From NCBI RefSeq assembly GCF_020387415.1, contig NZ_JAGWCB010000012.1:620001-684000 (forward strand): a stretch of 64,000 nt of DNA. The letters run 5' to 3'. The stretch comes from Ideonella benzenivorans (GTDB lineage: Bacteria; Pseudomonadota; Gammaproteobacteria; Burkholderiales; Burkholderiaceae_C). Positions 17,730 to 25,665 of the stretch are shown piece by piece. Position 1 is the first letter of the stretch. Every line of letters starts with the position of its first letter. The translations under genes were made by a program, and so were the position numbers. Under the pieces are notes generated by a model. The model was not told where the DNA came from. It searched no databases and saw only the letters and a program-made list of their open reading frames with translations.

Positions 17730-18992
17730 TCAGCGCAGGTTCACCAGGGTCTGCATGACCTGGTCCATCGTCTTGATGGTCTGGGCATTGGCCTGGTAGT
17801 TGCGCTGGGCGGTGATCATGTTGACCAGCTCGCCCGTCAGGTCGACGTTGGAATCCTCCACCGCACCGGACTGCAGCACTCCCAGATTGCCCGAGCCCGG
17901 CACGCCCTTGATGGCTTGGCCGGAGGCGATGCTGGCGTGCCAGGCATTGCCGCCCGCCGGCGTCAAGCCCTGCACATTGCGGAAGGTGGCGATTTCGATC
18001 TGACCGGCCGACTTGGTCTGGCCGTTGGAGTAGCGCGCCAGCACCACCCCGCTCTTGTCGATGGACACGCCGGTCAGTTGGCCCGGTGCGAAACCATCCT
18101 GGGTCTGGTCGGTCAGGCCAAAGGCCGAGCCGTACTGGGTCGAGCCGGAGATGTCGAGCGTCACGGGACCGATGGCCAGGGTGGAGGCACCGGCAGCGTT
18201 GGTGGACGCCGGGATGTTCAGCGTGGTGGTGCTGGGCGACACGGTCGAGCCGTCTGCCGAGAAGGTCAACGTCTGCACCGGCTGCGGGTTGGCCGCCGTG
18301 CCGGCCAGCGGCTCGCCATTGGCCGTGGCGTACAGGTTCCAGGTGTCGTCCCCGGCCTTCTGGTAGTAGTAGCTCAGCGCCACCGGCTGGCCCTTGGCGT
18401 CGTAGACGGTCATCGAGCGGGCCTGGTTGAAGGTGCTCGAATCGGTGAAGTCGATGCGCGGCGTGGCGGCGGCGCCGGGGTCGGTCACCTTCTCGCGCGA
18501 ATCCAGGTTGAACTCCATCCCGATCTTGCTGGTGGCCTGCGGGTTGATGCCGGCCGTGGGCAGCTGCAGGGCACTGGTGGGGCCCTGGATGATGTTGCCG
18601 TTGCTGTCGGCCGCGTAGCCCATCAGCTGCTGGCCTTGGTTGTTGACCACAAAGCCTTCGTTGTTCACCTTGAACTGGCCGTTGCGCGAGTAGACCACCT
18701 CGCCCTTCGGGTCGTTCATCTGGAAGAAGCCGTTGCCGTTGATCGCCACGTCCATCGCGTTGTCGGTGGCGGTGATGTTGCCCTGCGTGAACTGCTGGGC
18801 CACGGCCGCCAGCTGCACGCCGATCCCGATCGGGGCGGCCCCGGAGCCGTTGAGCGCGTTGGCGTACAGATCGGCGAATTCGGCGCGCGAACTCTTGGCG
18901 CCGACCGTGCTGGCGTTGGCGATGTTGTTGCCGATGACATCCAGGTTCTTGGACATCACGTTCAGACCGGACAGGCCTTGCTGGAAGCTCAT
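17730..18992 (-). CDS. flgE: Flagellar hook protein FlgE
   Basis: This 420-residue protein polymerises into the hook. It starts MSFQQGLSGLNVMSKNLDVI followed by GNNIANASTVGAKSSRAEF and has AMDVAINGNGFFQM. The C-terminus, GELVNMITAQRNYQANAQTI, is standard. Length is close to enterobacterial FlgE (about 402). AGGAG lies 6 nt before the start. It sits between flgD (50-nt gap) and flgF (25-nt gap). Hook length would be set by FliK, and assembly capped by FlgD. Confidence 0.98.
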   Translation of the reverse strand: MSFQQGLSGLNVMSKNLDVIGNNIANASTVGAKSSRAEFADLYANALNGSGAAPIGIGVQLAAVAQQFTQGNITATDNAMDVAINGNGFFQMNDPKGEVVYSRNGQFKVNNEGFVVNNQGQQLMGYAADSNGNIIQGPTSALQLPTAGINPQATSKIGMEFNLDSREKVTDPGAAATPRIDFTDSSTFNQARSMTVYDAKGQPVALSYYYQKAGDDTWNLYATANGEPLAGTAANPQPVQTLTFSADGSTVSPSTTTLNIPASTNAAGASTLAIGPVTLDISGSTQYGSAFGLTDQTQDGFAPGQLTGVSIDKSGVVLARYSNGQTKSAGQIEIATFRNVQGLTPAGGNAWHASIASGQAIKGVPGSGNLGVLQSGAVEDSNVDLTGELVNMITAQRNYQANAQTIKTMDQVMQTLVNLR

Positions 18993-19042
18993 GGGGTTCT
19001 CCTAGAAGAGGGGCGGTTGGCGTGCTGCCGTGATGCCGGGTG

Positions 19043-19693
19043 TCAGTAGTAGGCCCAGACGGCGTCGTAGGCGACGCGCTTGCCGTTGTCCAGATCCAGG
19101 GCCATGGTGCTGCCCAGGTTGCTGACCGCCTGGATGGTCTGGTTCTGCAGGCTCAGCGTGTCCACCGCCTGGCCCTTGGCCGTGGCGGTGACCTTGAAGG
19201 TCAGCGCATCGCCCTGGCGGGCACTGGGGATGTCCCAGCTGAAGTCATGCTTGCCGGCCTCCTGCGCGCCCAGGTCGATGGTGTCCAGCGTGGTGCCGTC
19301 GGGGGTCTGGATCTGCACCTTGACCGAGTCGGCCGCGCTGGCCAGCTCGAAACCGCCATCGCCCTTGCCGGCCTTCTGGCGCAGGGCATTGCCTTCGATC
19401 GCCACGTCGTGGCCGACCAGGGCCGCGCCCTGCATGGTCTGGATCTGCAGGAACTGCGAATTGAGGCCGCTGACGGTGGTGTTGAGCTGCTCGATGCCGG
19501 TGACGGTGCTGATCTGCGCCATCTGGCTGGTCACCTGGGCGTTGTCCAGCGGGTTGAGCGGGTCCTGGTTCTGCATCTGCGTGACCAGCAGCTTCAGGAA
19601 GCGGTCCGACTGATCGGTCGCGCTGGTGCTGGACAGGCCCGAGCTGGACGTGCCGCTGGTGCCCGAGGTGTTGTTGACGGTGTCGACGGCCAT
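19043..19693 (-). CDS. flgD: Flagellar hook cap / scaffolding protein FlgD
   Basis: This 216-residue protein caps the growing hook. The N-terminus is Ser/Thr/Gly-rich. The family signature DRFLKLLVTQMQNQDPLNPLDN is present in full but for small changes, followed by TSQMAQISTVTGIEQLN. The C-terminal half has the Ig-like/tudor region (KHDFSWDIP, YDAVWAYY at the end). GAAGGA precedes the ATG. It lies 31 nt after flgC and 50 nt before flgE. Confidence 0.97.
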   Translation of the reverse strand: MAVDTVNNTSGTSGTSSSGLSSTSATDQSDRFLKLLVTQMQNQDPLNPLDNAQVTSQMAQISTVTGIEQLNTTVSGLNSQFLQIQTMQGAALVGHDVAIEGNALRQKAGKGDGGFELASAADSVKVQIQTPDGTTLDTIDLGAQEAGKHDFSWDIPSARQGDALTFKVTATAKGQAVDTLSLQNQTIQAVSNLGSTMALDLDNGKRVAYDAVWAYY

Positions 19694-19724
19694 GGTGGTC
19701 CTTCAATCAGTGGGGGGGTCAGGT

Positions 19725-20171
19725 TCAACCTTGACCCAGCTGGATGGTCTTGAGCATCAGGCTCTTGGCCGTGTTCATGACCTCGACGTTGTTCTGGTAG
19801 GAGCGGGAGGACGAGATCATGTTGACCATCTCCTCCACCGGGTTCACGTTGCTGTAGGTGACATAGCCCTGGGCATCGGCCTCGGGGTGGCTGGGGTCGA
19901 AGACGCGGCGCCCGGGGGTCTGGTCCTCCACCACGTTGGACACCCGCACCCCGGCGCTGGTCAGCAGCGGGTTGTCGGCATCGCCCTTGGCGGCTGCGCC
20001 GGAGGCGTCCATCAGCACGGTCTGAAAGACCACCTCGTGCGCCTTGTAGGCCTTGCCGTCCGGGCCGGCCACGGTGTCGGCGTTGGCCAGGTTGGAGGCC
20101 ACGGTGTTCAGACGCTGGCTCTGCGCGCTGATCGCGCTGCCGGAAATGTCGAAGACCTTGAACATGCTCAT
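19725..20171 (-). CDS. flgC: Flagellar proximal rod protein FlgC
   Basis: This 148-residue rod protein begins [20 protein letters not shown] and has [14 protein letters not shown], the [13 protein letters not shown] segment, [20 protein letters not shown] and a final [19 protein letters not shown] helix, all FlgC hallmarks. GAGGTG lies 6 nt before the ATG. It follows flgB by 33 nt and is the second gene of the operon. Confidence 0.98.
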   Translation of the reverse strand: MSMFKVFDISGSAISAQSQRLNTVASNLANADTVAGPDGKAYKAHEVVFQTVLMDASGAAAKGDADNPLLTSAGVRVSNVVEDQTPGRRVFDPSHPEADAQGYVTYSNVNPVEEMVNMISSSRSYQNNVEVMNTAKSLMLKTIQLGQG

Positions 20172-20204
20172 GGGTTCACCTCGGTGTCAGGGGCCGGCGG
20201 CGGC

Positions 20205-20618
20205 TCAGCCCTGGTTGGCGCTCTTCATCGCGTCCAGCACGTTCTTGATCTGGGAGTTCAGGAACCGCAGCGTGGCCTCGTACTTGACCGAGTTCTCGGC
20301 GAAGCTGGCCCGCTCGCGGTCCATGTCCACGGTGTTGCTGTCCAGGCTGGTCTGCGAATTGAGGGCATAGCGCAGCCCGGATTCGCTCAGCGCCCCGGCC
20401 GGCGGCTGGATGTGGCCGGCCTGGGTGACGTTCATCTGCCCCGGCACCGGCACGGCCCCGGTGGCCTGGCGCAGGGCCTGCGCAAAGTCCATCTCGCGCG
20501 CCACATAGCCCGGCGTGTCCGCGTTGGCGATGTTGCTGGCGAGCAGGCGCTGACGCTCGGCCCGCAGGCTCAGGGCCTGGGCCTGGAAGTCCATGCTCTG
20601 TGTCAGGCGGTTCAACAT
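20205..20618 (-). CDS. flgB: Flagellar proximal rod protein FlgB
   Basis: This 137-residue protein is the first gene of the minus-strand flgB-L operon. It has MLNRLTQSMDFQAQALSLRA, LLASNIANADTPGYVAREMDF and NTVDMDRERASFAENSVKYEA, all typical. CAAAGGA lies before the ATG. The 202-bp region to the divergent flgA must hold the promoters of both operons. On the minus strand a GCCGAAAA element (20651-20658), preceded 16 nt upstream by a poor GGAA, is a weak FliA-like match; an FlhDC-dependent sigma70 promoter is more expected. Confidence 0.97.
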   Translation of the reverse strand: MLNRLTQSMDFQAQALSLRAERQRLLASNIANADTPGYVAREMDFAQALRQATGAVPVPGQMNVTQAGHIQPPAGALSESGLRYALNSQTSLDSNTVDMDRERASFAENSVKYEATLRFLNSQIKNVLDAMKSANQG

Positions 20619-20820
20619 GGCCGGCGTCCTTTGGAACTACAGAACTTCAGTTTTCGGCGAACGCTCCGATCACATTCCGGACACGTCCTCGCTGTGCAGC
20701 GATTGTGGGAGTCGCCCTGGGCCCGGAAGTCCCGAATAAGGGGCCACTGCGACCGCATTTCCCGCCACCCACCGCAGGGTCCATGCCTACAGTGCTCTCC
20801 TGACCCCACAGGATTGCGCC

Positions 20821-21546
20821 GTGAACCGACCGTCTGCCTCCCCCCTTCCCATCCTGGCCACCCTGGTGCTGGCCACGGGGATGGTGTCGGGCGCCCGGGC
20901 CCAGCAGGCCGATCTGGACGCCGGCCTGCGCGCCGAGGTCAGCCGCCTGGCCCAGGAAGCCGCCGCGCCCACGACCCAGCAGCCCGGCCTGCGGGTCCAG
21001 GTGGAGGTGGGTCAGATGGACCCCCGGCTGCACCTGGCCCCCTGCCAGCGCATCCAACCCTATCTGCCCGCCGGCCTGCCAGCCTGGGGGCGCACCCGCA
21101 TCGGCCTGAAGTGCACCCAGGGCGCCAAGCCCTGGAACATCAGCGTCCCGGTCACGGTGCATGTCTTTCGCCAGGCCCTGGTGCTGCGCGACGCACTGCC
21201 CGGCGGCACCGAACTGGAGGCGGGGCAGCTGATGCCCGCCGAGGTGGACGTGGCCGCCGCTCCGGGGGCGGCCGTCCTGGACTTCGCGCAGGCCGTGGGG
21301 CGCACCTTGTCCCGTCCCCTGCCCGCAGGCGCCACGCTGCGGGTGACGGATCTGAAGGCACGCCAGTGGTTTGCCGCCGGCGAGACCGTCCGCGTGGTGG
21401 CCAACGGGCCCGGCTGGGCCGCGGCCACCGAGGGCCGTGCCATGACCCCCGGCATCGAAGGCCAGCTGGTGCGGGTGCGCGTGGAGAGCGGCAAGCTGCT
21501 GACCGGCAAGGCCGTGGCCGACGGGACGGTGGAAATCAACCTGTGA
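20821..21546 (+). CDS. flgA: Flagella basal body P-ring formation chaperone FlgA
   Basis: This 241-residue periplasmic chaperone assists FlgI assembly. It starts at GTG with a Sec signal peptide (cleavage after ARA at residue 27). The C-terminal SAF/beta-clip domain shows PGGTELEAGQLMPAEVDV, then LRVTDLKARQWFAAGETV and GKAVADGTVEINL. Divergent from flgB, it heads the flgA-flgM-flgN group. A TACAGT hexamer about 34 nt upstream is a plausible -10 with no good -35, as expected of an activator-dependent promoter. Confidence 0.95.
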   Translation: MNRPSASPLPILATLVLATGMVSGARAQQADLDAGLRAEVSRLAQEAAAPTTQQPGLRVQVEVGQMDPRLHLAPCQRIQPYLPAGLPAWGRTRIGLKCTQGAKPWNISVPVTVHVFRQALVLRDALPGGTELEAGQLMPAEVDVAAAPGAAVLDFAQAVGRTLSRPLPAGATLRVTDLKARQWFAAGETVRVVANGPGWAAATEGRAMTPGIEGQLVRVRVESGKLLTGKAVADGTVEINL

Positions 21547-21586
21547 ATGCCCCCATTTCCCATGCCATGCCGCCCGCAAAAATCGC

Positions 21587-21614
21587 TAAAGTTCCCGTCA
21601 GAGTCCTCCGATAC
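21587..21614 (+). promoter_or_regulatory. FliA (sigma28) promoter of flgM
   Basis: TAAAGTTC (-35, from 21587) and TCCGATAC (-10, 21607-21614) are separated so that TAAA and the -10 are 16 nt apart. This matches the sigma28 consensus and the same spacing seen before fliC, motA and fliD in this window. It lies about 60 nt upstream of the flgM ATG, in line with FliA-dependent flgM expression in other bacteria. Confidence 0.75.
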
Positions 21615-21674
21615 TGCTTTCACGTGGAAGTGGATCATGAGGCTCGCTGACAGCAGAGCCTGCAGGAGAACATC

Positions 21675-21977
21675 ATGAAGATCGGTTCCCCCGAACATCT
21701 CGCCTCGGTGAGTGCCCTCAGCACCGACCGGGCGACGGCCGGCTCGGCCAAGAAGACGAGCTCTGGAGCCCAGAGCAGCGAGAGCGCCACCGTGGCCCTC
21801 TCCAGCACCGCAGCGCAGCTGCGTGACTCGGGTGCCCTGGATGGTCCGTTCGATGCCGAGAAGGTGCAGCGCATCGCCCAGGCCATCAAGGACGGCACGT
21901 TCCAGATCAATCCGGACAAGATCGCCGACAAGTTGATCTCGAACGCGCAAGAACTGCTCAACGGCAGCAGTTCCTGA
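21675..21977 (+). CDS. flgM: Anti-sigma28 factor FlgM
   Basis: This 100-residue, Ser/Ala-rich and probably disordered protein binds FliA and is exported once the hook is complete. The C-terminal sigma-binding part is recognisable (FDAEKVQRIAQAIKDGTFQI, NPDKIADKLISNAQELL). AGGAGA lies 7 nt before the ATG at 21675. It sits between flgA and flgN and has its own FliA promoter, giving a second, late source of FlgM. Confidence 0.96.
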   Translation: MKIGSPEHLASVSALSTDRATAGSAKKTSSGAQSSESATVALSSTAAQLRDSGALDGPFDAEKVQRIAQAIKDGTFQINPDKIADKLISNAQELLNGSSS

Positions 21978-22062
21978 TCACACCGGCCCGAGCGGGCCCG
22001 CCATTCCCCACTTCCCTGTCTGCCCGCACCGAGGCCGGTTCGCCGCCGGCTTCCCGATCACC

Positions 22063-22461
22063 ATGATGAGCACCCCTCTCGAATCCCAGGCCGTGCAAGC
22101 CGTCACCGATCTGGAAACGACCGTGGCCGAGGTCGAACATCACCTGGCCACCCTGGGCACCGCCTTGAAGCTGCAGGACGCCAGCGCGGTCGAACTGGCC
22201 GCCGCCGGCCTGCAACAGGCCCTGGCCCAGGCGGTCGAGCGCTTCAACCAGGCGGCCCGCACCCAGGCCGGCATTCCGCCGCTGTTGCGCCGCCGGCTGG
22301 CGCGCACCAGCAGCCAGGTGGCCGCCCAGCGCGATGCCGTGGCCCGTGCCAACCATGCCCTGGACCGGGTGCTTGATGTGCTGATCCCGAGCGCCGAGCC
22401 CGCCGCCGTCTACGGCACCCAGGGCACCCGGCGCGGTGGCACCGGTCTGGCCCAGGTCTGA
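22063..22461 (+). CDS. flgN: Probable FlgN-type export chaperone
   Basis: This 132-residue, almost wholly helical protein fits the FlgN family by size, position right after flgM, and heptad-like sequence (AVTDLETTVAEVEHHLATLG, ERFNQAARTQAGIPPLLRRR). FlgN binds FlgK and FlgL before export, and both substrates are encoded in this window. Sequence conservation of FlgN is low, so the call leans on gene order. Translation may start at either of two adjacent ATG codons (22063 or 22066). A strong hairpin terminator follows 34 nt after the stop. Confidence 0.8.
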   Translation: MMSTPLESQAVQAVTDLETTVAEVEHHLATLGTALKLQDASAVELAAAGLQQALAQAVERFNQAARTQAGIPPLLRRRLARTSSQVAAQRDAVARANHALDRVLDVLIPSAEPAAVYGTQGTRRGGTGLAQV

Positions 22462-22494
22462 GCCCCCCCGCACCCGCCCACCGCCCACGGCCCA

Positions 22495-22525
22495 CGGCCC
22501 GCCTCTGGCGGGCCGTTGTGCTTTC
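22495..22525 (+). terminator. Terminator after flgN
   Basis: A 9-bp perfect stem (CGGCCCGCC/GGCGGGCCG) with a 3-nt loop at 22495-22515 is followed by TTGTGCTTTC on the plus strand. It ends the flgA-flgM-flgN group in the convergent gap to fliA. Confidence 0.7.
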
Positions 22526-22541
22526 AGGCCCCTGAAAACGA

Positions 22542-22566
22542 CCAACCCGGCACGGGGCCGGGTTGG
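22542..22566 (-). terminator. Terminator after fliA
   Basis: A 10-bp perfect stem (CCAACCCGGC/GCCGGGTTGG) with a 5-nt loop lies about 36 nt beyond the fliA stop. On the minus strand it is followed by TCGTTTTC. It would end the long fliF-to-fliA gene run. Confidence 0.72.
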
Positions 22567-22601
22567 ATGGAGAAGGAAGGCGCCCGACAGGGGCGCGGAA
22601 C

Positions 22602-23315
22602 TCACCACTCGCGCAGCTTGACGCGCAGGCGGGCGATGGCCTGGCTGTGCAGCTGGCAGACGCGCGACTCGGTCACGCCGAGCACGGCCGCGATCTCCTT
22701 GAGGTTCATGTCGTGCTCGTAGTACATGCTCATCACGTACTGCTCGCGCTCGGGCAGCTTCTTGATCGCCTCGACCAGGGCCATGCGCATGCGCTGGTCC
22801 TGCAGCAAGGCCAGCGGGTTGACCTCGTCGTCCGAGACATGGCGGTCCAGGTACTCGTCACCGCTCTCGTCGCCGGACATGTCCTCCAGGTAGACCAGCT
22901 GGGTGCCGCGCACCTTGGTCAGCATGTCCTGGTAGTCCTCCAGCGGCAGGCCCATTTCGTCGGCGATCTCGCGTTCGTGCGGGGCCCGGCCGAGCTTCTG
23001 CTCCAGCCGGTGCACCGCCGCCTCGATGTCGCGCTGCTGCTTGCGGTTGCCACGGCTCATCCAGTCGTTGCCGCGCAGCTCGTCGAGCATGGCGCCGCGG
23101 ATGCGCTGGGTGGCGAAGGTCTCGAACTGCACGCCCTGCGCCACGTCGAAGCGGCCCAGCGCATCGTTCAGACCGATCATGCCGACCTGGATCAGGTCGT
23201 CGAGCTCGACGTTGGCCGGCAGCTTGGCGATCATCTGGTGGGCCAGGCGGCGCACCAGCGGGCTGTATTGCTTGAGCAAGGTGCCGGAATCAAGGCGACC
23301 GGTGGCGGTGTACAT
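22602..23315 (-). CDS. fliA: RNA polymerase sigma factor FliA (sigma28)
   Basis: This 237-residue sigma70-family factor directs late flagellar genes. Region 2 shows VELDDLIQVGMIGLNDALGRF and FETFATQRIRGAMLDELR. Region 3 has APHEREIADEMG, and region 4 has LPEREQYVMSMYYEHDMNLKEI with the helix-turn-helix VLGVTESRVCQLHSQAI. GGGAGA precedes the ATG. It lies 19 nt after the flhG-like gene at the end of the flhB-A-F-G-fliA run. Several promoters in the window carry its expected recognition elements. Confidence 0.98.
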   Translation of the reverse strand: MYTATGRLDSGTLLKQYSPLVRRLAHQMIAKLPANVELDDLIQVGMIGLNDALGRFDVAQGVQFETFATQRIRGAMLDELRGNDWMSRGNRKQQRDIEAAVHRLEQKLGRAPHEREIADEMGLPLEDYQDMLTKVRGTQLVYLEDMSGDESGDEYLDRHVSDDEVNPLALLQDQRMRMALVEAIKKLPEREQYVMSMYYEHDMNLKEIAAVLGVTESRVCQLHSQAIARLRVKLREW

Positions 23316-23334
23316 GGTGGTGGTCTCCCGTCAT

Positions 23335-24117
23335 TCAATCCAGAGCCATGGCGTGCCCGTACTGGGCGCGCACAGGAGGCAGACTCAGCGTGGCCTGGCC
23401 TTCCAGCGCGGTGAGCTGGTTGGCCGCCAGGCGGCCCAGCTCGGCACTGACCGGCGCGGTGATCGGCTGGTCGCGGTCCACCGCCGCCCAACTGCGCAGC
23501 ACGGCGGAAAGGAAGTTGTCGGCGCAGCTGGCCAGGCGCTCGGCCACGCGGGCAGCGCGGCGCGGGCGGGAGGCCATGCCCACCAGCAGATCGAAGGCCA
23601 TCAGCCCGCAGCGCTGCGACAGCAGCTTCATCGCGGCATAGGCCTCGGTCAGGCTTTCGGAGCTGAGCTCGCTCATCAGCACCGGCGCCACCTCGCGCCG
23701 GCCCAGCAGGCGGCACAGGTCGCGCGCCTCGGCATGCACGATGACGACGTCGGCCTGCGGCACGCATTCGGCCACGGCGCTGAGCCAGGCCTCGCTGCTG
23801 CCGCGGGTGTTGACATGGCGGCGCGGCAGGCCGCGGGCGGCCAGGTAATGCACCCCTGTGCCCAGACGCTCGATGCAGGCCGGCAGGTCGATGTCGACCA
23901 GCTCATGCGGCTCGGGGGAGCTGTCGGCGGCGTCGATCACGAAAACCCGCGCGCCCAGCGCGCTGAAGCCCAGGCTCAGGCGCTCCAGCAGCACGCCGGA
24001 GCAGTCGATCTGGCGGTTGGCCGGTACCGGCACGATCTGCTGGCGCGGTGCCGCGAAGAGCCGGCGCAGCCCGGCGGCCTGGTCACTGTCTTTGAACGGG
24101 GTGGACAACGCAGTCAT
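23335..24117 (-). CDS. FlhG/FleN-like protein lacking the ATP-binding P-loop
   Basis: This 260-residue protein lies exactly where flhG lies (after flhF, before fliA). FlhG is a MinD-type ATPase that activates the FlhF GTPase through an N-terminal DQAxxLR segment. Here that segment is kept (SDQAAGLRRLFA, near residues 11-22). The expected GKGGVGKT P-loop is missing, however: the sequence reads VPANRQIDCSGVLLERL. The later FVIDAAD strand and DVVIVHAEA still follow the MinD fold. It is therefore probably a non-ATPase FlhG relative. The ATG at 24115-24117 is preferred over an upstream TTG. It follows flhF by 24 nt. Confidence 0.78.
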   Translation of the reverse strand: MTALSTPFKDSDQAAGLRRLFAAPRQQIVPVPANRQIDCSGVLLERLSLGFSALGARVFVIDAADSSPEPHELVDIDLPACIERLGTGVHYLAARGLPRRHVNTRGSSEAWLSAVAECVPQADVVIVHAEARDLCRLLGRREVAPVLMSELSSESLTEAYAAMKLLSQRCGLMAFDLLVGMASRPRRAARVAERLASCADNFLSAVLRSWAAVDRDQPITAPVSAELGRLAANQLTALEGQATLSLPPVRAQYGHAMALD

Positions 24118-24141
24118 GGAGGACTCCAACCGGTTCGTTCG

Positions 24142-25665
24142 TCAGAAATTCAGCCCTTGCAGTCCGGCCGTCGGACGGTGCAGGCCGGAGAGCACCAGCT
24201 GCACATCGCTGGTGTCCACCCGGTAGGCGGCGCTGCCACCGCCGCGCATCGCGCGGTGCATCAGCGCATTGGCCGAGAGGCGGTGCCAGTCTTCCGGCAC
24301 GCGCTGGCCGTTGGCCGCGCCCACCACCTTCAGGCGGTGGCGGATCAGCGCGTCCAGCGCCGGAGCCAGCTTCACGGCCTCGTCGATCTTGGAGAGGATC
24401 ACGCCCTTGCACTGCGAGGCGCGCCAGGCGGTCATCACATCGTCCAGGGTCTCGCCCTGGGCGGCGGCGTTGACCACCAGCAGGCGCTGGATCGAACGGT
24501 GCGACAGCATTTCCAGCAGCTCGCGGCAACGGCTGTCGCGCTGGGCCATGCCGGCGGTGTCGATCAGCACCATCTTCTTGCCCGAGAGCAGCTCCAGCAG
24601 GTCTTCCAGCGAGGCGCGGTCGTGCGCGGTGTGCACCGGCACACCCAGGATGCGGCCGTAGGCGCGCAGCTGTTCGTGGGCGCCCATCCGGTAGGCGTCC
24701 AGCGTGATCAGGCCCAGCTGGTTGGCACCGTGCGCGGTGGCGAAGGCGGCGGCCAGCTTGGCGGTGGAGGTCGTCTTGCCCACGCCGGTGGAGCCGATCA
24801 TGGCGTAGACACCGCCCTTGTCTTCCAGCGGCGGCTCGTGCTCACCGGTCAGCAGGTTGCGCTCCAGCACCGAGGTGGCCCAGGCCAGCTCATCGGTGGC
24901 GCTGGCCGGCAGGGCTTCCAGCAGCTTGCGGGTCAGCGCCGGGCTGAAGCCGACATCCATCAGCTTTTGCGAGAGCTGGGCCTGGCGCGGTTCGCGCTGC
25001 AGCTTCTCCATGAAGGCCAGGGTGCCGAAGCGCTCCTCGATCAGGCCCTTCATGGCGCGCAGCTCGTGCACCATGTCGATCTGTTCCTGCGGGGCCACGT
25101 CGCTCAGCGTAGGCACCGGCAGCTCCGGCGCGGGGCCATCGTCCAAGGGGCGGGCCGGGGCGCGGCGGGCCGGCATGGCAGCCCGGGCGGCCAGCGTGGG
25201 TTCGGCGGCGGGGGCGCGGCGCGGCGCCGGGGCGGCCGGCGCATCGTCCAGCTCGACCGGCTCATCGACCGGCACGGGCTTGCCGTCCAGCGCGGCCTGA
25301 CGGCGGCGCAGCATGCGGTCGCGCACATAGTCCTGGAAGGACAGCGTGCTCATCGCCATCCGTTCCACATCGTCGTTCACATCGCCTTCCGTGGCGTCGG
25401 CCTGGCGCCGCTGGCCGGCAGCGCTGCGCTCGGCCTGCTGACGCTCGGCGCGGGCCGACAGGCTCTCGCCGCGGGCGGCGCGGGTCGCGGCGGACGGGGC
25501 CGCCACCTTCTCCAGCTGGTTGACCGCCTCAGGGGCCATCGCCAGCACCTCGACGCCTTCGGCGCAGGGCTTGGTGGACAGCACCACGGCATCTTCGCCA
25601 TAGGCCTGGCGAACCAGGGCAAAGGCCTCGCGCGAGGTGCGCGCGGTGAAGCGTTTCACATTCAT
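24142..25665 (-). CDS. flhF: Flagellar SRP-family GTPase FlhF
   Basis: This 507-residue protein directs flagellar number and position. The N-terminal B domain starts MNVKRFTARTSREAFALVRQ, a Pro/Ala-rich variable stretch follows, and the NG GTPase domain occupies about residues 220-507. GTP-binding motifs are GSTGVGKTTSTAKLA (about residue 290), TLDAYRMGAHEQLRAYG, LIDTAGMAQRD (G3) and the late SKIDEAVKLAPALD (G4). Its ATG overlaps the flhA stop by 4 nt. Its usual partner FlhG is represented by the degenerate gene immediately downstream. Confidence 0.97.
   Translation of the reverse strand: MNVKRFTARTSREAFALVRQAYGEDAVVLSTKPCAEGVEVLAMAPEAVNQLEKVAAPSAATRAARGESLSARAERQQAERSAAGQRRQADATEGDVNDDVERMAMSTLSFQDYVRDRMLRRRQAALDGKPVPVDEPVELDDAPAAPAPRRAPAAEPTLAARAAMPARRAPARPLDDGPAPELPVPTLSDVAPQEQIDMVHELRAMKGLIEERFGTLAFMEKLQREPRQAQLSQKLMDVGFSPALTRKLLEALPASATDELAWATSVLERNLLTGEHEPPLEDKGGVYAMIGSTGVGKTTSTAKLAAAFATAHGANQLGLITLDAYRMGAHEQLRAYGRILGVPVHTAHDRASLEDLLELLSGKKMVLIDTAGMAQRDSRCRELLEMLSHRSIQRLLVVNAAAQGETLDDVMTAWRASQCKGVILSKIDEAVKLAPALDALIRHRLKVVGAANGQRVPEDWHRLSANALMHRAMRGGGSAAYRVDTSDVQLVLSGLHRPTAGLQGLNF

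Noticed and set aside
20651-20678. FliA-like site GGAA-N16-GCCGAAAA before flgB
   Set aside because: The -35 matches only two of four key bases, and flgB is normally an FlhDC/sigma70 target.
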